Assembly (NCBI GenBank): GCA_036675345.1
Contig: JAKFFE010000032.1
Location: 124,001-188,000 of the forward strand
Direction: 5' to 3'
DNA: 64,000 nt
Origin: JALYOC01 sp036675345
Lineage (GTDB): Bacteria; Myxococcota; Myxococcia; Myxococcales; Myxococcaceae
Made by a program: the position numbers and the translations under genes. Positions 25,781-34,330 of this stretch are shown one piece after another (position 1 is the stretch's first letter; the number at the start of each line of letters is the position of its first letter). The notes below the pieces were generated by a model. It saw only the letters and a program-made list of their open reading frames with translations, had not been told where the DNA came from and did no database searches.

Positions 25781-26448
25781 CGACGCTCCCGGTACCCGGA
25801 GAGGACGGAGGCCAGCAGCGCCACCGCCAGCGAGGCCACCGTGAGGGTGACCACGTACAACAGCGCCCGGCCGTCGTCGCCCGCCTGGTAGGCGGAGAAG
25901 ATCTCCAGCGGCATGGTGTTGGTCCGTCCGGGGATGTTTCCGGCGAACATCAAGGTGGCGCCGAACTCACCCAGGGCCCGGGCAAACGCCAGCACCAGGG
26001 CTGCCACCAGTCCCCGCCAGGCGACCGGGAGGGTGACCCGGAAGAACAGCGCCAGCGGGCCCAGCCCCAGGGTCCGGCCGGCGGCCTCCAGCTCGCGCGG
26101 GACCTGGGCCAGCGCCGGCTGCAGGGTCTTGACCAGCATCGGCAGCGCCACCACGCAGGAGGCCAGCACCGCGGCGGCCGGGGTGAAGATCAACCTCAGC
26201 CCCAGGGTGTCCTCCAGCAGTCGGCCCAGCGCCCCGTTCCGCCCCAGGCCCACCACCAGGAAGTAGCCGATCACCGAGGGCGGCAGCACCATCGGCAGCA
26301 GGATCAGCCCCTCCACCAACGACCAGCCCGGGTAGCGCCGCCGCGCCTGAAGCCACGCCAGCGCCACGCCCGGGACCACCACCGCCGCCAGGGCGAGGGT
26401 GGCCACCTGGAGGGAGAGGCCAATCGGAAAGAGGACCGGATCGTTCAC
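25777..26448 (-). CDS. modB: Molybdate ABC transporter permease
   Basis: This 223-aa protein starts at a GTG at 26448 that overlaps the modA stop (GTGA). Five to six membrane helices are present. Family features include LPMVLPPSVIGYFL near residue 50 and the EAA loop ELEAAGRTLGLGPLALFFRVTLP (cytoplasmic contact with ModC). ARALGEFGATLMFAGNIPGRTNTMPLEI is highly characteristic of ModB/CysT. Together with ModA and ModC it imports oxyanions, most likely molybdate, into the cytoplasm. Confidence 0.93.
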   Translation of the reverse strand: MNDPVLFPIGLSLQVATLALAAVVVPGVALAWLQARRRYPGWSLVEGLILLPMVLPPSVIGYFLVVGLGRNGALGRLLEDTLGLRLIFTPAAAVLASCVVALPMLVKTLQPALAQVPRELEAAGRTLGLGPLALFFRVTLPVAWRGLVAALVLAFARALGEFGATLMFAGNIPGRTNTMPLEIFSAYQAGDDGRALLYVVTLTVASLAVALLASVLSGYRERR

Positions 26449-27227
26449 GGGTGGGAAGGATCGCCAAAGCCGAAGCGACGCCAGGTGGGCCGCGCCTCCG
26501 GGGAGGCAAGGAAGAGGAGGAACTTGCGCGCGGCGCCCTCCCCTCCGGGGCCCTGGCCGGTCACCGCCATCACCACCTCCACCCGGGGGGCCCACTCGCC
26601 CCTGGCCACGTCCAGCACCACCACGTCCTCCAGACCCCGGACATCGGTCTGGTACACCGCCGCCGCCGCCACCTCTCCCCGCCGGACGTAGGCCAGGGTG
26701 GCGGATACATCGCCGCCGAAGATCATCCGCCCCTGGAGCGCCTCCCAGCTGCCCAACCTCTGCAGCACCTGGCGGGCGTAGTGTCCCGCCGGCACCGCGC
26801 CCGGATCTCCCACCGCCAGCAGCTCGCCTTCCGGAAGCCGGGTCAGGGTCTGCCAGGTCAACGGGGGCCCTCCCCGGGGCCCGACCAGCACCAGCTGGTT
26901 GGTGGCCACCACCGCCCGGCTGTCGGCGCGCGCCAGCCCCCGGCCGATCAGCTGGTCCACCGGAGCGGCATGGGCGAAGAGCACCGCGTCGATCGGCGCG
27001 CCGCCCTCCACCTGCTGGCGCAGTCCCCCGGACGGGCCGTAGCTGACGATCACCCGCGGGGCATCCGCCCGGGCCCGGTACTGCTCGACCAGCGCCGGCA
27101 GCACCTGGTTCAGGCTGGCGGCGGCAGCCACCATCACCTCTCCCCCTGTCCGGGAGGAGCAGGCGGACAGCGCCACCGCCAGCAGCAGCCCCCCGGCCCG
27201 GCTCCAGGAATGATCAAGCAGAGCCAT
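26445..27227 (-). CDS. modA: Molybdate-binding periplasmic protein (lipoprotein)
   Basis: This 260-aa protein has an ATG at 27227 and signal ending VALSAC (lipobox), so it is a lipidated solute receptor rather than a soluble one. It shows the ModA pattern AAAASLNQVLPALVEQYR, SYGPSGGLRQQVEGGAPIDAVLFA and NQLVLV, then GDPGAVPAGHYARQVL and VYQTDV. It binds molybdate or tungstate and delivers it to ModB. It follows the cyclase gene by 11 nt and overlaps modB by 4 nt, the third gene of the guaB-cyclase-modABC run. Confidence 0.92.
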   Translation of the reverse strand: MALLDHSWSRAGGLLLAVALSACSSRTGGEVMVAAAASLNQVLPALVEQYRARADAPRVIVSYGPSGGLRQQVEGGAPIDAVLFAHAAPVDQLIGRGLARADSRAVVATNQLVLVGPRGGPPLTWQTLTRLPEGELLAVGDPGAVPAGHYARQVLQRLGSWEALQGRMIFGGDVSATLAYVRRGEVAAAAVYQTDVRGLEDVVVLDVARGEWAPRVEVVMAVTGQGPGGEGAARKFLLFLASPEARPTWRRFGFGDPSHP

Positions 27228-27238
27228 CGCGCCGCGGC

Positions 27239-28549
27239 CTAGCTCGCCGTGGCCGGGATCGCCGGACGCTCGGTGCGGGGGGAGGCCGGGACCTTCACCC
27301 CCTCCAGCACGTAGACCACCACCGGCTCTGCCCTGCCCTTCACCTGGCACTCGCCCATCTGCTGGCCCCGGAAGCGGCCCGCGGTCTGCTCCCAGGTGGC
27401 CTGGCTGACCAGGATGTCGGTGTCGTAGTTCTTGGTCAGGCCCTCGATGCGGGCGGTGAGGTTCACCGCGTCGCCGATCACCGTGTACTCCTGCTGCTCG
27501 CCGCCCAGCATCCCCGCGGCCACGGTGCCGGTGTGGATCCCGATCCCGATCCGGAACGGCGTCTGGCCGGTCTTGATCCGCACCTGGTTCAGCTCCTCCA
27601 CCACCCGGCGCATGTCCAGCGCGGCCCGCATCGCCTTCTCCGCGTGCCCCTCCAGCCGCTCCGGGACGCCCCACACCGCCAGCAGGCCGTCGCCCAGGAA
27701 CTTGTTCACGATCCCTTCGTGGGCCTTTACCAGCGCCGACATGTGGCCGAAGTACTCGTCCAGGAACTGGAGCACCACCGAGGGCGGCATCTGTTCGGAC
27801 TGGGTGGTGAAGTCGCGGATGTCGGTGAACATCACGGTCACCTCCCGCTGCACCGGCGCCAGCGAGGCCCCGCCCAGGCTCATCACCCGCTCCGCCACCT
27901 GCCGGGGCAGAAAGCGGGTCAGCATGTCGCGGCGGCGCAGATCCAGGAACATCTGGCGGACCCGGCCCTGGGTCATCCCCATCAGCACCCCCAGGGTCAT
28001 CAGGATCGCCATCACGAAGAAGTGCTGCCGGACCCCGTCTGGCCGGTAGGTCATCGACAGGAACATGTACGCGCCACAGGAGAAGAAGGTGGCGATGAAC
28101 ACGTGCAGCCGCGAGAACCGGGTCACCGAGAAGCAGATCAGCAGAGCAAACACCGCCGCCGAGGACTGGGGGGCGTAGTTGCCCAGCTCCCCGTTGCGCC
28201 ACCCCTGGAAGGTGAAGAACGAGTAGTCCACCACGGTGAGGCCGATCGGCATCCACAGCGCCCGGGTGGGGTTGGGGACCTGGCGTCTGATGATCAGGAA
28301 GCAGAAGACCGCGAACACCAGGTACGCCAGCGCCGCCATCCCGCGGGCCGTGTCCCGGGTGCCGGCCGGCATGTCCACCACCCGGGGGGCCAGCACCATG
28401 CTGCCCCAGATCAAGCCCACCATCGCCAGGCGGGCGACGGTGACCAGCTTCTCGCCGTGCAGCGAGTTCTCCGCCAGGACCAGGTCTTCGTTGTCCTTGG
28501 CGAGGCTGAGGCGGGCGAGCGTCGAGTCGTGGGTTCGTCGTTTGGCCAC
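27239..28549 (-). CDS. Membrane class III adenylate cyclase
   Basis: This 436-aa protein has a GTG start at 28549. Six membrane helices fall in residues 35-205, followed by a short linker helix (RFLPRQVAERVM). The cyclase homology domain spans about residues 235-405. Visible catalytic residues are metal-binding Asp in VMFTDIRDFT and FLGDGLLAVWG. The Lys in NKFLGD and Asp in YTVIGDAVN are the adenine-specifying pair. The Asn/Arg transition-state residues are in VNLTARIEG. It predicts cAMP synthesis controlled by a six-helix sensor. It lies between guaB (11 nt upstream) and modA (11 nt downstream), all same strand, so probably in one operon. Confidence 0.93.
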   Translation of the reverse strand: MAKRRTHDSTLARLSLAKDNEDLVLAENSLHGEKLVTVARLAMVGLIWGSMVLAPRVVDMPAGTRDTARGMAALAYLVFAVFCFLIIRRQVPNPTRALWMPIGLTVVDYSFFTFQGWRNGELGNYAPQSSAAVFALLICFSVTRFSRLHVFIATFFSCGAYMFLSMTYRPDGVRQHFFVMAILMTLGVLMGMTQGRVRQMFLDLRRRDMLTRFLPRQVAERVMSLGGASLAPVQREVTVMFTDIRDFTTQSEQMPPSVVLQFLDEYFGHMSALVKAHEGIVNKFLGDGLLAVWGVPERLEGHAEKAMRAALDMRRVVEELNQVRIKTGQTPFRIGIGIHTGTVAAGMLGGEQQEYTVIGDAVNLTARIEGLTKNYDTDILVSQATWEQTAGRFRGQQMGECQVKGRAEPVVVYVLEGVKVPASPRTERPAIPATAS

Positions 28550-28560
28550 GGCCCGGCAGG

Positions 28561-30021
28561 TTACTCGACGCGGTAGTTCGGCGCCTCCTGGGTGATGATC
28601 ACATCGTGCACGTGGCTCTCCTTGAGCCCGGCGGAGGTGATCTGCACGAAGGACGCGTTGTGCCGCAGCGCCTCGATGTCCTTGCAGCCGGTGTAGCCCA
28701 TCCCGGAGCGCAGCCCGCCCACCATCTGGAACACGTTCATCGCCAGCGAGCCCTTGTAGGGGACCCGGCCTTCAATCCCCTCCGGCACCAGCTTCATCGC
28801 CTCCTCCACGTCCCCCTGGAAGTAGCGATCCTTGGACCCCTTCTGCATCGCCCCCATCGACCCCATCCCCCGGTAGCTCTTGTAGGAGCGGCCCTGGTAC
28901 AGGATCACCTCTCCGGGGGCCTCCTCGGTGCCGGCGAACAGCGAGCCGATCATCACGGTGGAGGCGCCGGCCGCCAGGGCCTTCACCACGTCTCCGGAGT
29001 ACTTGATCCCGCCATCGGAGATGATCGGGATCCCGTGCTTGTCCGCCTCCTTGGCGCAGTCGTCCACCGCGGTCAGCTGCGGCACTCCCACTCCGGCCAC
29101 CACCCGGGTGGTGCAGATCGACCCGGGGCCGATCCCCACCTTCACCGCGTCCACCCCGGCCTTGATCAGCGCCCGGGTGCCCTCGGCGGTGGCCACGTTG
29201 CCGGCGATCAACTCGAAGCCGGAGAAGTTCTTCCGGGTGTCCCGCACCGCGTCGATCACGCCCTTGGAGTGGCCGTGGGCGGTGTCCACCACGATCACAT
29301 CGCAGCCCGCCTTGAGCAGCGCGTCGATCCGCGCCTCGCGATCCCCGGAGACTCCCACCGCCGCCGCGCACAGCAGCCGGCCCTTGCTGTCCTTGGCCGA
29401 GTTGGGGTTGGACCGGGTGTTCTCGATGTCCCGGATGGTGATGATCCCCTTGAGGTTGTGCTGGGCGTCCACGATCAGCAGCTTCTCGATCCGGTTCTTG
29501 TGCAGCAGCTCCTGGGCCTCGGCGGCGTCCACTCCCTCGCGGGCGGTGACCAGCTCCTTGGTCATCACCTCTTCCACCCGGAGGTTGAGGTTCTTCTCGA
29601 AGCGCACGTCCCGGCTGGTGACGATCCCCACCAGCTTGCTGCCCCGGGTGACCGGGATCCCGGAGACCCCGTTGGCCCGCATCAGCTCCACCGCGTGGCG
29701 CAGCGGCTGATCCGGCTCCACCGTGTACGGGTCAAGCACGATCCCGCTGGAGTACTTCTTCACCTTCTGGACCTCCCGGGCCTGCTGCTCCACGGTGAGG
29801 TTCTTGTGGATCACCCCGATCCCGCCCTCCTGGGCCATGGTGATCGCGGTCCGGGCCTCGGTGACCGTGTCCATCGCCGAGGACATCAGCGGGATCTGCA
29901 GCCGGAGGTTCCGGGTCAGCCGGGTGGAGAGGTCCACATCGCGCGGCAGGACCTCGCTCTCCGCCGGCTGGAGGAGAACGTCGTCGAAGGTAAGACCAAG
30001 ACGGAGGGTTTCGGGGAGCAT
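28561..30021 (-). CDS. guaB: Inosine-5'-monophosphate dehydrogenase
   Basis: This 486-aa enzyme oxidises IMP to XMP, the committed step to GMP. A TIM barrel contains GLTFDDVLL at the start, GIGPGSICTTR with the catalytic Cys and SDGGIKYSGD. The mobile flap is near YRGMGSMGAMQKGS. A Bateman module of two CBS domains is inserted at about residues 95-210 (GIPVTRG..GIVTSRD and KLLIVD..GIITIRD). The start is the ATG at 30021 (MLPETLRLGLTFDD). A clear sigma-70 promoter precedes it (30074-30102). It heads the run guaB-cyclase-modA-modB-modC, all with gaps of 11 nt or less. Confidence 0.97.
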   Translation of the reverse strand: MLPETLRLGLTFDDVLLQPAESEVLPRDVDLSTRLTRNLRLQIPLMSSAMDTVTEARTAITMAQEGGIGVIHKNLTVEQQAREVQKVKKYSSGIVLDPYTVEPDQPLRHAVELMRANGVSGIPVTRGSKLVGIVTSRDVRFEKNLNLRVEEVMTKELVTAREGVDAAEAQELLHKNRIEKLLIVDAQHNLKGIITIRDIENTRSNPNSAKDSKGRLLCAAAVGVSGDREARIDALLKAGCDVIVVDTAHGHSKGVIDAVRDTRKNFSGFELIAGNVATAEGTRALIKAGVDAVKVGIGPGSICTTRVVAGVGVPQLTAVDDCAKEADKHGIPIISDGGIKYSGDVVKALAAGASTVMIGSLFAGTEEAPGEVILYQGRSYKSYRGMGSMGAMQKGSKDRYFQGDVEEAMKLVPEGIEGRVPYKGSLAMNVFQMVGGLRSGMGYTGCKDIEALRHNASFVQITSAGLKESHVHDVIITQEAPNYRVE

Positions 30022-30073
30022 GGTCGGGCCTGAATAGGTGATCCCGGCCTTTGCGTCGGCCGGAAAGGACGGC

Positions 30074-30102
30074 AAAATACGTTCACTGCTGTACTCACTC
30101 AA
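30074..30102 (-). promoter_or_regulatory. sigma-70-type promoter of guaB operon
   Basis: On the minus strand TTGAGT (30102-30097), a 17-nt spacer and TATTTT (30079-30074) give a near-consensus housekeeping promoter, ending about 50 nt before the guaB start codon. Confidence 0.6.
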
Positions 30103-30126
30103 CTGTGCCTTCGCACAGGGTTTTTT
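30103..30126 (+). terminator. Intrinsic terminator / possible attenuator before PilZ-Hsp70 gene
   Basis: CTGTGC-CTTC-GCACAG (30103-30118) followed by GG and six T (30121-30126) is a textbook rho-independent terminator on the plus strand. It ends only 20 nt before the PilZ-Hsp70 start codon, while the upstream gene is divergent, so it cannot be ending a plus-strand gene. It may be a leader attenuator or a transcription insulator. Confidence 0.7.
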
Positions 30127-30145
30127 CTTCTAGGACCCACCGGTT

Positions 30146-32383
30146 TTGGCCGATCCAGCGCAGGCACCCATCGGGCTGAAGGTGAAGCTTCCCTTCCAGT
30201 CTCCCGAAGAGTTCATCTCGAAGTACGGCGCCAACCTCACCCGGGGGGGCATCTACCTGCGTTCGCGCACGGTCAAGCCGCCAGGGACCGCGGTCACCCT
30301 GGAGCTGCAGCTGCAGGACGGACGGCGGCTGATCTACGCCTCAGCGGTGGTGACCTTCGTCACCGGGCAGAAGGGCACCGGCATCTCCGGGATGGGGCTG
30401 CGGTTCTTGACCCTGGACCCGGAGACCAAGCGCTTCCTGGACACGGCCACCGCGACGCTTCCGCACGCCAACACCAGCCAGCCTCCCCTGCCTTCGGGCG
30501 CGGGAGAGGCGGACCACGGCACGCCCACCGCCCAGGCGGCCACGCCCACGTCCGCTCCCCCGGTGCCCCAGCTGGGGACCGCGCCCCGGGCGAAGGCTGC
30601 GCCCACCCTCAACGCCAACGCCCCGGTGGTGGCGGTGGGCAGCGGCGCCCAGGTGTCCGCGCCCCCGTTCGAGGAGCCGAAGGAGGAGCCCAAGCGCACC
30701 GGCCCGATCATCGGCATCGACCTGGGCACCACCAACTCCTGCGCCTCGATGGTGCGCAACAACAAGCCGGCGGTGCTGACCAGCCGCGAGGGCCACAACA
30801 CCGTCCCTTCGATCATCGCCCTCAACGCGCGGGGGAAGATCGTGATCGGCCATCCGGCCAAGGGGCAGATGCTGACCAACCCGCGGCTGACCGTGTACGG
30901 CGCCAAGCGGCTGGTGGGGCGCGCCTACGACTCGCCGATCGTGCAGCAGATCAAGGACCGCTTCGCCTACGAGATCGTGGCCGGTGAGGGCGGCGAGTCG
31001 GCGGTGAAGCTGGGCTCCACCGTCTACAGCCTGCAGCAGATCTCGGCCCTGGTGCTGCGCGAGGTCCGGGAGGTGGCGCAGAACCAGCTGGGCCAGGCGG
31101 TGTCCCGGGCGGTGGTCACCGTGCCCGCCTACTACAACGACAACCAGCGCCAGGCAGTCCGGGAGGCCGGGCGGCTGGCGGGGATCCACGTGGAGCGGAT
31201 CCTCAACGAGCCCACCGCCGCGGCGCTGGCCTACGGCTTCGGGCGGGATCTGAAGCAGCGGGTGCTGGTCTACGACCTGGGCGGCGGGACCTTCGACGCC
31301 TCGGTGCTGGAGCTGGCCGGGAACGTCTACGAGGTGATCTCCACCGGCGGCGACACGTTTTTGGGCGGGCTGGACTTCGACAACGCGATCGTCGCCTTCC
31401 TGCTGGAGGAGTTCGCCAAGAAGAACGGCAAGCCGTTCCAGTCCGACCGGGTGGCGATGCAGCGGATCACCGACGCCGCCGAACGCGCCAAGTGCGCGCT
31501 GTCCGAGCGCGCAGAGGTCCGGGTCCATGTGCCGTTCGTGACGATGATCGACAACCAGCCGCTGGACCTGGATGTCACCCTCAACCGCGAGCAGCTGGTC
31601 TCCCTGACCGAGAAGCTGGTGGACCGCACGATCCAGGTCTGTGACGAGGTGCTCAAGGCCAAGGGCCTGGGTCCCCAGGACGTGGACGAGGTGATCCTGG
31701 TCGGTGGCCAGAGCCGGTTCCCGCTGGTGCACAAGAAGATCGAGGCCTTCTTCGGCAAGCCGGCCTCCAAGGGCGTCCACCCCGACGAGGCGGTGGCGGT
31801 GGGGGCCTCGCTGCTGGCCAACTCCCTGGGGCAGCTGGAGGGGGTGGTGCTGATCGACGTGCTGCCGATGGCGATCGGGATCGGGCTGCCCGGCGGGCGG
31901 TTCAAGCCGGTGATGGAGCGCAACTGCGCCCTGCCCTCCACCAAGCGCTACACGATCGGGACCTCGCGAGACGATCAGCCGGAGCTGGACCTGGCGATCT
32001 TCCAGGGGGACTCGGAGAAGGCGCAGGAGAACGAATACCTGGGGACGCTGCGGCTGACTGGCCTGCCCCGGGGCGCCCGCGGCTCGGTGAAGATCGAGGT
32101 CACCTTCGAGGTGTCCAACGAGGCGCTGCTCAAGGTGAAGGGCCGCGAGCTGTCCACCGGCCGCGAGGTGGAGAGCACCTTCTCCACCCGAGACACCCCG
32201 GAGACGGTGAAGGCCCGGCTGACCCAGGATGACGGTTCGTCCGGCAGCCCGGGCGGCCCCGGTGCGCCGGCGGCCTCGGGCCCCAAGCAGAAGATCCCCT
32301 CCGGCACCCCCTCTGCGGAGGTCGCCGCGGCGGCCAACTCCGGCGGGTTCCTGGGCTGGGTCAGGCGTCTGTTCGGGAGGTAG
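30146..32383 (+). CDS. PilZ-Hsp70 (DnaK-like) fusion chaperone
   Basis: This 745-aa protein has a TTG start at 30146 with AGGA upstream. Residues 8-110 form a PilZ-type domain of the myxobacterial class: KYGANLTRGGIYLRS, then GISGMGLRFLTL. A Pro/Ala-rich linker (111-185) follows. Residues 186-700 are an Hsp70 core with IGIDLGTTNS (phosphate loop 1), VTVPAYYNDNQRQA, ERILNEPTAAALAYG and VYDLGGGTFD (phosphate loop 2). GDTFLGGLDFD and EVILVGGQSRFP (adenosine motif) complete it, with a beta-type substrate domain. The C-terminus is SGxGG-rich and ends GWVRRLFGR. PilZ domains may bind c-di-GMP; here the RxxxR and D/NxSxxG signatures are not clear. It overlaps the convergent S9 peptidase by 23 bp. 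Confidence 0.93.
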   Translation: MADPAQAPIGLKVKLPFQSPEEFISKYGANLTRGGIYLRSRTVKPPGTAVTLELQLQDGRRLIYASAVVTFVTGQKGTGISGMGLRFLTLDPETKRFLDTATATLPHANTSQPPLPSGAGEADHGTPTAQAATPTSAPPVPQLGTAPRAKAAPTLNANAPVVAVGSGAQVSAPPFEEPKEEPKRTGPIIGIDLGTTNSCASMVRNNKPAVLTSREGHNTVPSIIALNARGKIVIGHPAKGQMLTNPRLTVYGAKRLVGRAYDSPIVQQIKDRFAYEIVAGEGGESAVKLGSTVYSLQQISALVLREVREVAQNQLGQAVSRAVVTVPAYYNDNQRQAVREAGRLAGIHVERILNEPTAAALAYGFGRDLKQRVLVYDLGGGTFDASVLELAGNVYEVISTGGDTFLGGLDFDNAIVAFLLEEFAKKNGKPFQSDRVAMQRITDAAERAKCALSERAEVRVHVPFVTMIDNQPLDLDVTLNREQLVSLTEKLVDRTIQVCDEVLKAKGLGPQDVDEVILVGGQSRFPLVHKKIEAFFGKPASKGVHPDEAVAVGASLLANSLGQLEGVVLIDVLPMAIGIGLPGGRFKPVMERNCALPSTKRYTIGTSRDDQPELDLAIFQGDSEKAQENEYLGTLRLTGLPRGARGSVKIEVTFEVSNEALLKVKGRELSTGREVESTFSTRDTPETVKARLTQDDGSSGSPGGPGAPAASGPKQKIPSGTPSAEVAAAANSGGFLGWVRRLFGR

Positions 32384-34271
32384 CCAGCGACTGCTCCAGG
32401 AACGCGGTCAGCCGGACCAGGAACTCCTTCCAGGTATCCCTCCGGCCGATCCCGTGGCCTTCGTTCTCCACCAGCATGTACTCCACCCGGACCCCTCTTC
32501 CGGAGAGCGCGGCTACCATCCCGTCCGCCTCACCCCGGGGAACGCGGGGATCATTGGCGCCCTGATAGACGAACAGCGGGGCCACGATCTGGTCCCGGTC
32601 CCGCTGCGGGCTCAGTGAATCCAGCAGCGCCCCGTCCACCTCCGGATCTCCGAACTCCTCCACCATGAAGGCGCGCAGCATCCCGGTGGTGCTGCCCAGA
32701 AAACGTCGCAGGTCGCTCATCCCGCAGATGTCCACCCCCGCGCGCCACAGCTGCGGCTGTCGGGTCAGCGCCATCAGGGTCATGTAGCCCCCGTAGCTGC
32801 CCCCGTAGATCACCAGCCGCTGCGGATCCGCCCACCCCTGCCCTCTTAGCCACTGGTTGACCGCGGCCAGATCCTCCAGCGCGGCGGTGCGCTTCTCCCG
32901 GTTGTCCGCCAGCTCGTAGGCCCTTCCGAACCCGGTGGAGCCGCGGATGTTGGGCTCCACCACCGCCATCCCCAGGGAGAGCAGATAGGCGATGGCCGGC
33001 TTCCACTGGACCCGGGAACTCCAGGCCGGTCCCCCGTGGACCATCACCACCACCGGCAGTCCGCCCTGGACCCCGGCCGGTCGGTAGACGTTGACCGGGA
33101 TCGACAGCCCATCGGTGGCGGTCACCTGCTGGATCTCCACCCGCGGGGTCGTCAGCCCCTCCAGTCCTGGACGCACCTCGGCGCGCAAGGGCTGGATCCG
33201 TCCCGACGCCAGCGAAACCCAGTAGCTGTCCGAGGGCCGGTCCGCGCCGTCCAGGTCCAGGGTGAAGCCGTCTCCCTCCACGGAGAAGGTCCCCAGCCGC
33301 ACCGCCCCCACCGGGCGCTCCAGGGTCCTCAGCAGGGTCAGCCGCTCCGGATCCAGCAGCCGCACCTCATCCCGGTTCCCGGCGTCGATCGCCACCACCA
33401 GCGGCCCTCCGGTGGGCGAGACCTCCAGATCGGCGATCGCCGCGTGCGGCGCCAGGAGCTCCCGATAGCGCGCCTGTTCCTTCCCGCTCCCGGCATCCAG
33501 AGCCAGCAGCACCGAGTGCTCCGACCCCTCGTCGGTCGCCACCAGCACCCGTCGTTCGTCGGCGCTAAAGGCCGCGTCCCGGATCTGGGCCCGGGCTCCC
33601 GGGGCCGGGTACAGCCGCTGCGCCTGGCCGGAGTCCAGCTCCACCCGCAGCAGCACCGCCTCCGCGGCGGAGCTCATCCGCAACACCAGCGCCTGCTGCC
33701 CATCCTCGCTGACGTCCAGCAGCGAGGCCGGCCCCGGATCGGTGTAGCGCAGCTCCGCCTCGCCCCCCTGGTGGCGCTGAACGTACAGCCGCGCCTCGGA
33801 CGACTCGAAGGACCGGGCCAGATAGACGAAGCGGTCGCTGGCCTGGCGCGGCAACAACGGACCGTCGTGCTGGAGAGTGGGGTCCGGGGTCAGCAGCCGG
33901 CGGTCCTTCCCGTCCAGGCCCACCCGGTAGAGACGGAACAGCTCATCCGCGTCCCGGTCGCTGGAGTAGAGGACCGACCGGCCGTCCTGCGCGAACCCGG
34001 CCCACAGCACCCGCTCGTCCAGGGTGCTTAAACGCAAGGGCGGCGCGGAGGGCGCGCCCCGCTCGGCCAGATAGACCTGGGAGCTGCCCTCCCGATCCGA
34101 GAGGAACACCAGCCGCTCTCCGCCCGGAGCCAGCATCGCTCCGTCGTTGGAGTAGGCCTCCAGCACCGCGTCGATCAGCGGCCGGGCGGGCGCTGCCGGC
34201 GTCACCCGTCCCTGCCCGGTGGCGGCACACCCTCCCAGGCACAGCAGTCCCAGCACCCACGCTCCACGCAT
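32361..34271 (-). CDS. S9-family prolyl-oligopeptidase-like lipoprotein
   Basis: This 636-aa protein has signal peptide ending CLGGC (lipobox). Residues 35-380 form an N-terminal beta-propeller of WD40-like/TolB-type blades (VFLSDREGSSQVYL, VLYSSDRDADELF). The C-terminal alpha/beta hydrolase (about 385-636) has VMVHGGPAWSS (oxyanion hole), YGGSYGGYMT (nucleophile Ser), ANDPRVPRGEAD (Asp) and VENEGHGI (His). The family (S9C) cleaves short peptides, acyl-peptides or dipeptides. A lipidated, envelope-located peptidase is inferred. It converges on the PilZ-Hsp70 gene with overlapping 3' ends. Confidence 0.93.
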   Translation of the reverse strand: MRGAWVLGLLCLGGCAATGQGRVTPAAPARPLIDAVLEAYSNDGAMLAPGGERLVFLSDREGSSQVYLAERGAPSAPPLRLSTLDERVLWAGFAQDGRSVLYSSDRDADELFRLYRVGLDGKDRRLLTPDPTLQHDGPLLPRQASDRFVYLARSFESSEARLYVQRHQGGEAELRYTDPGPASLLDVSEDGQQALVLRMSSAAEAVLLRVELDSGQAQRLYPAPGARAQIRDAAFSADERRVLVATDEGSEHSVLLALDAGSGKEQARYRELLAPHAAIADLEVSPTGGPLVVAIDAGNRDEVRLLDPERLTLLRTLERPVGAVRLGTFSVEGDGFTLDLDGADRPSDSYWVSLASGRIQPLRAEVRPGLEGLTTPRVEIQQVTATDGLSIPVNVYRPAGVQGGLPVVVMVHGGPAWSSRVQWKPAIAYLLSLGMAVVEPNIRGSTGFGRAYELADNREKRTAALEDLAAVNQWLRGQGWADPQRLVIYGGSYGGYMTLMALTRQPQLWRAGVDICGMSDLRRFLGSTTGMLRAFMVEEFGDPEVDGALLDSLSPQRDRDQIVAPLFVYQGANDPRVPRGEADGMVAALSGRGVRVEYMLVENEGHGIGRRDTWKEFLVRLTAFLEQSLATSRTDA

Positions 34272-34330
34272 TGGCTCACCCCTCCTGGGAGGAGAGTGAC
34301 CTTGCGGGCGCCGGGGTTACAGGGACGGAG

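Noticed and set aside
30103..30126. Terminator of guaB
   Set aside because: guaB is on the opposite strand and its stop is at 28561; the T-run is on the plus strand, so it cannot end guaB.
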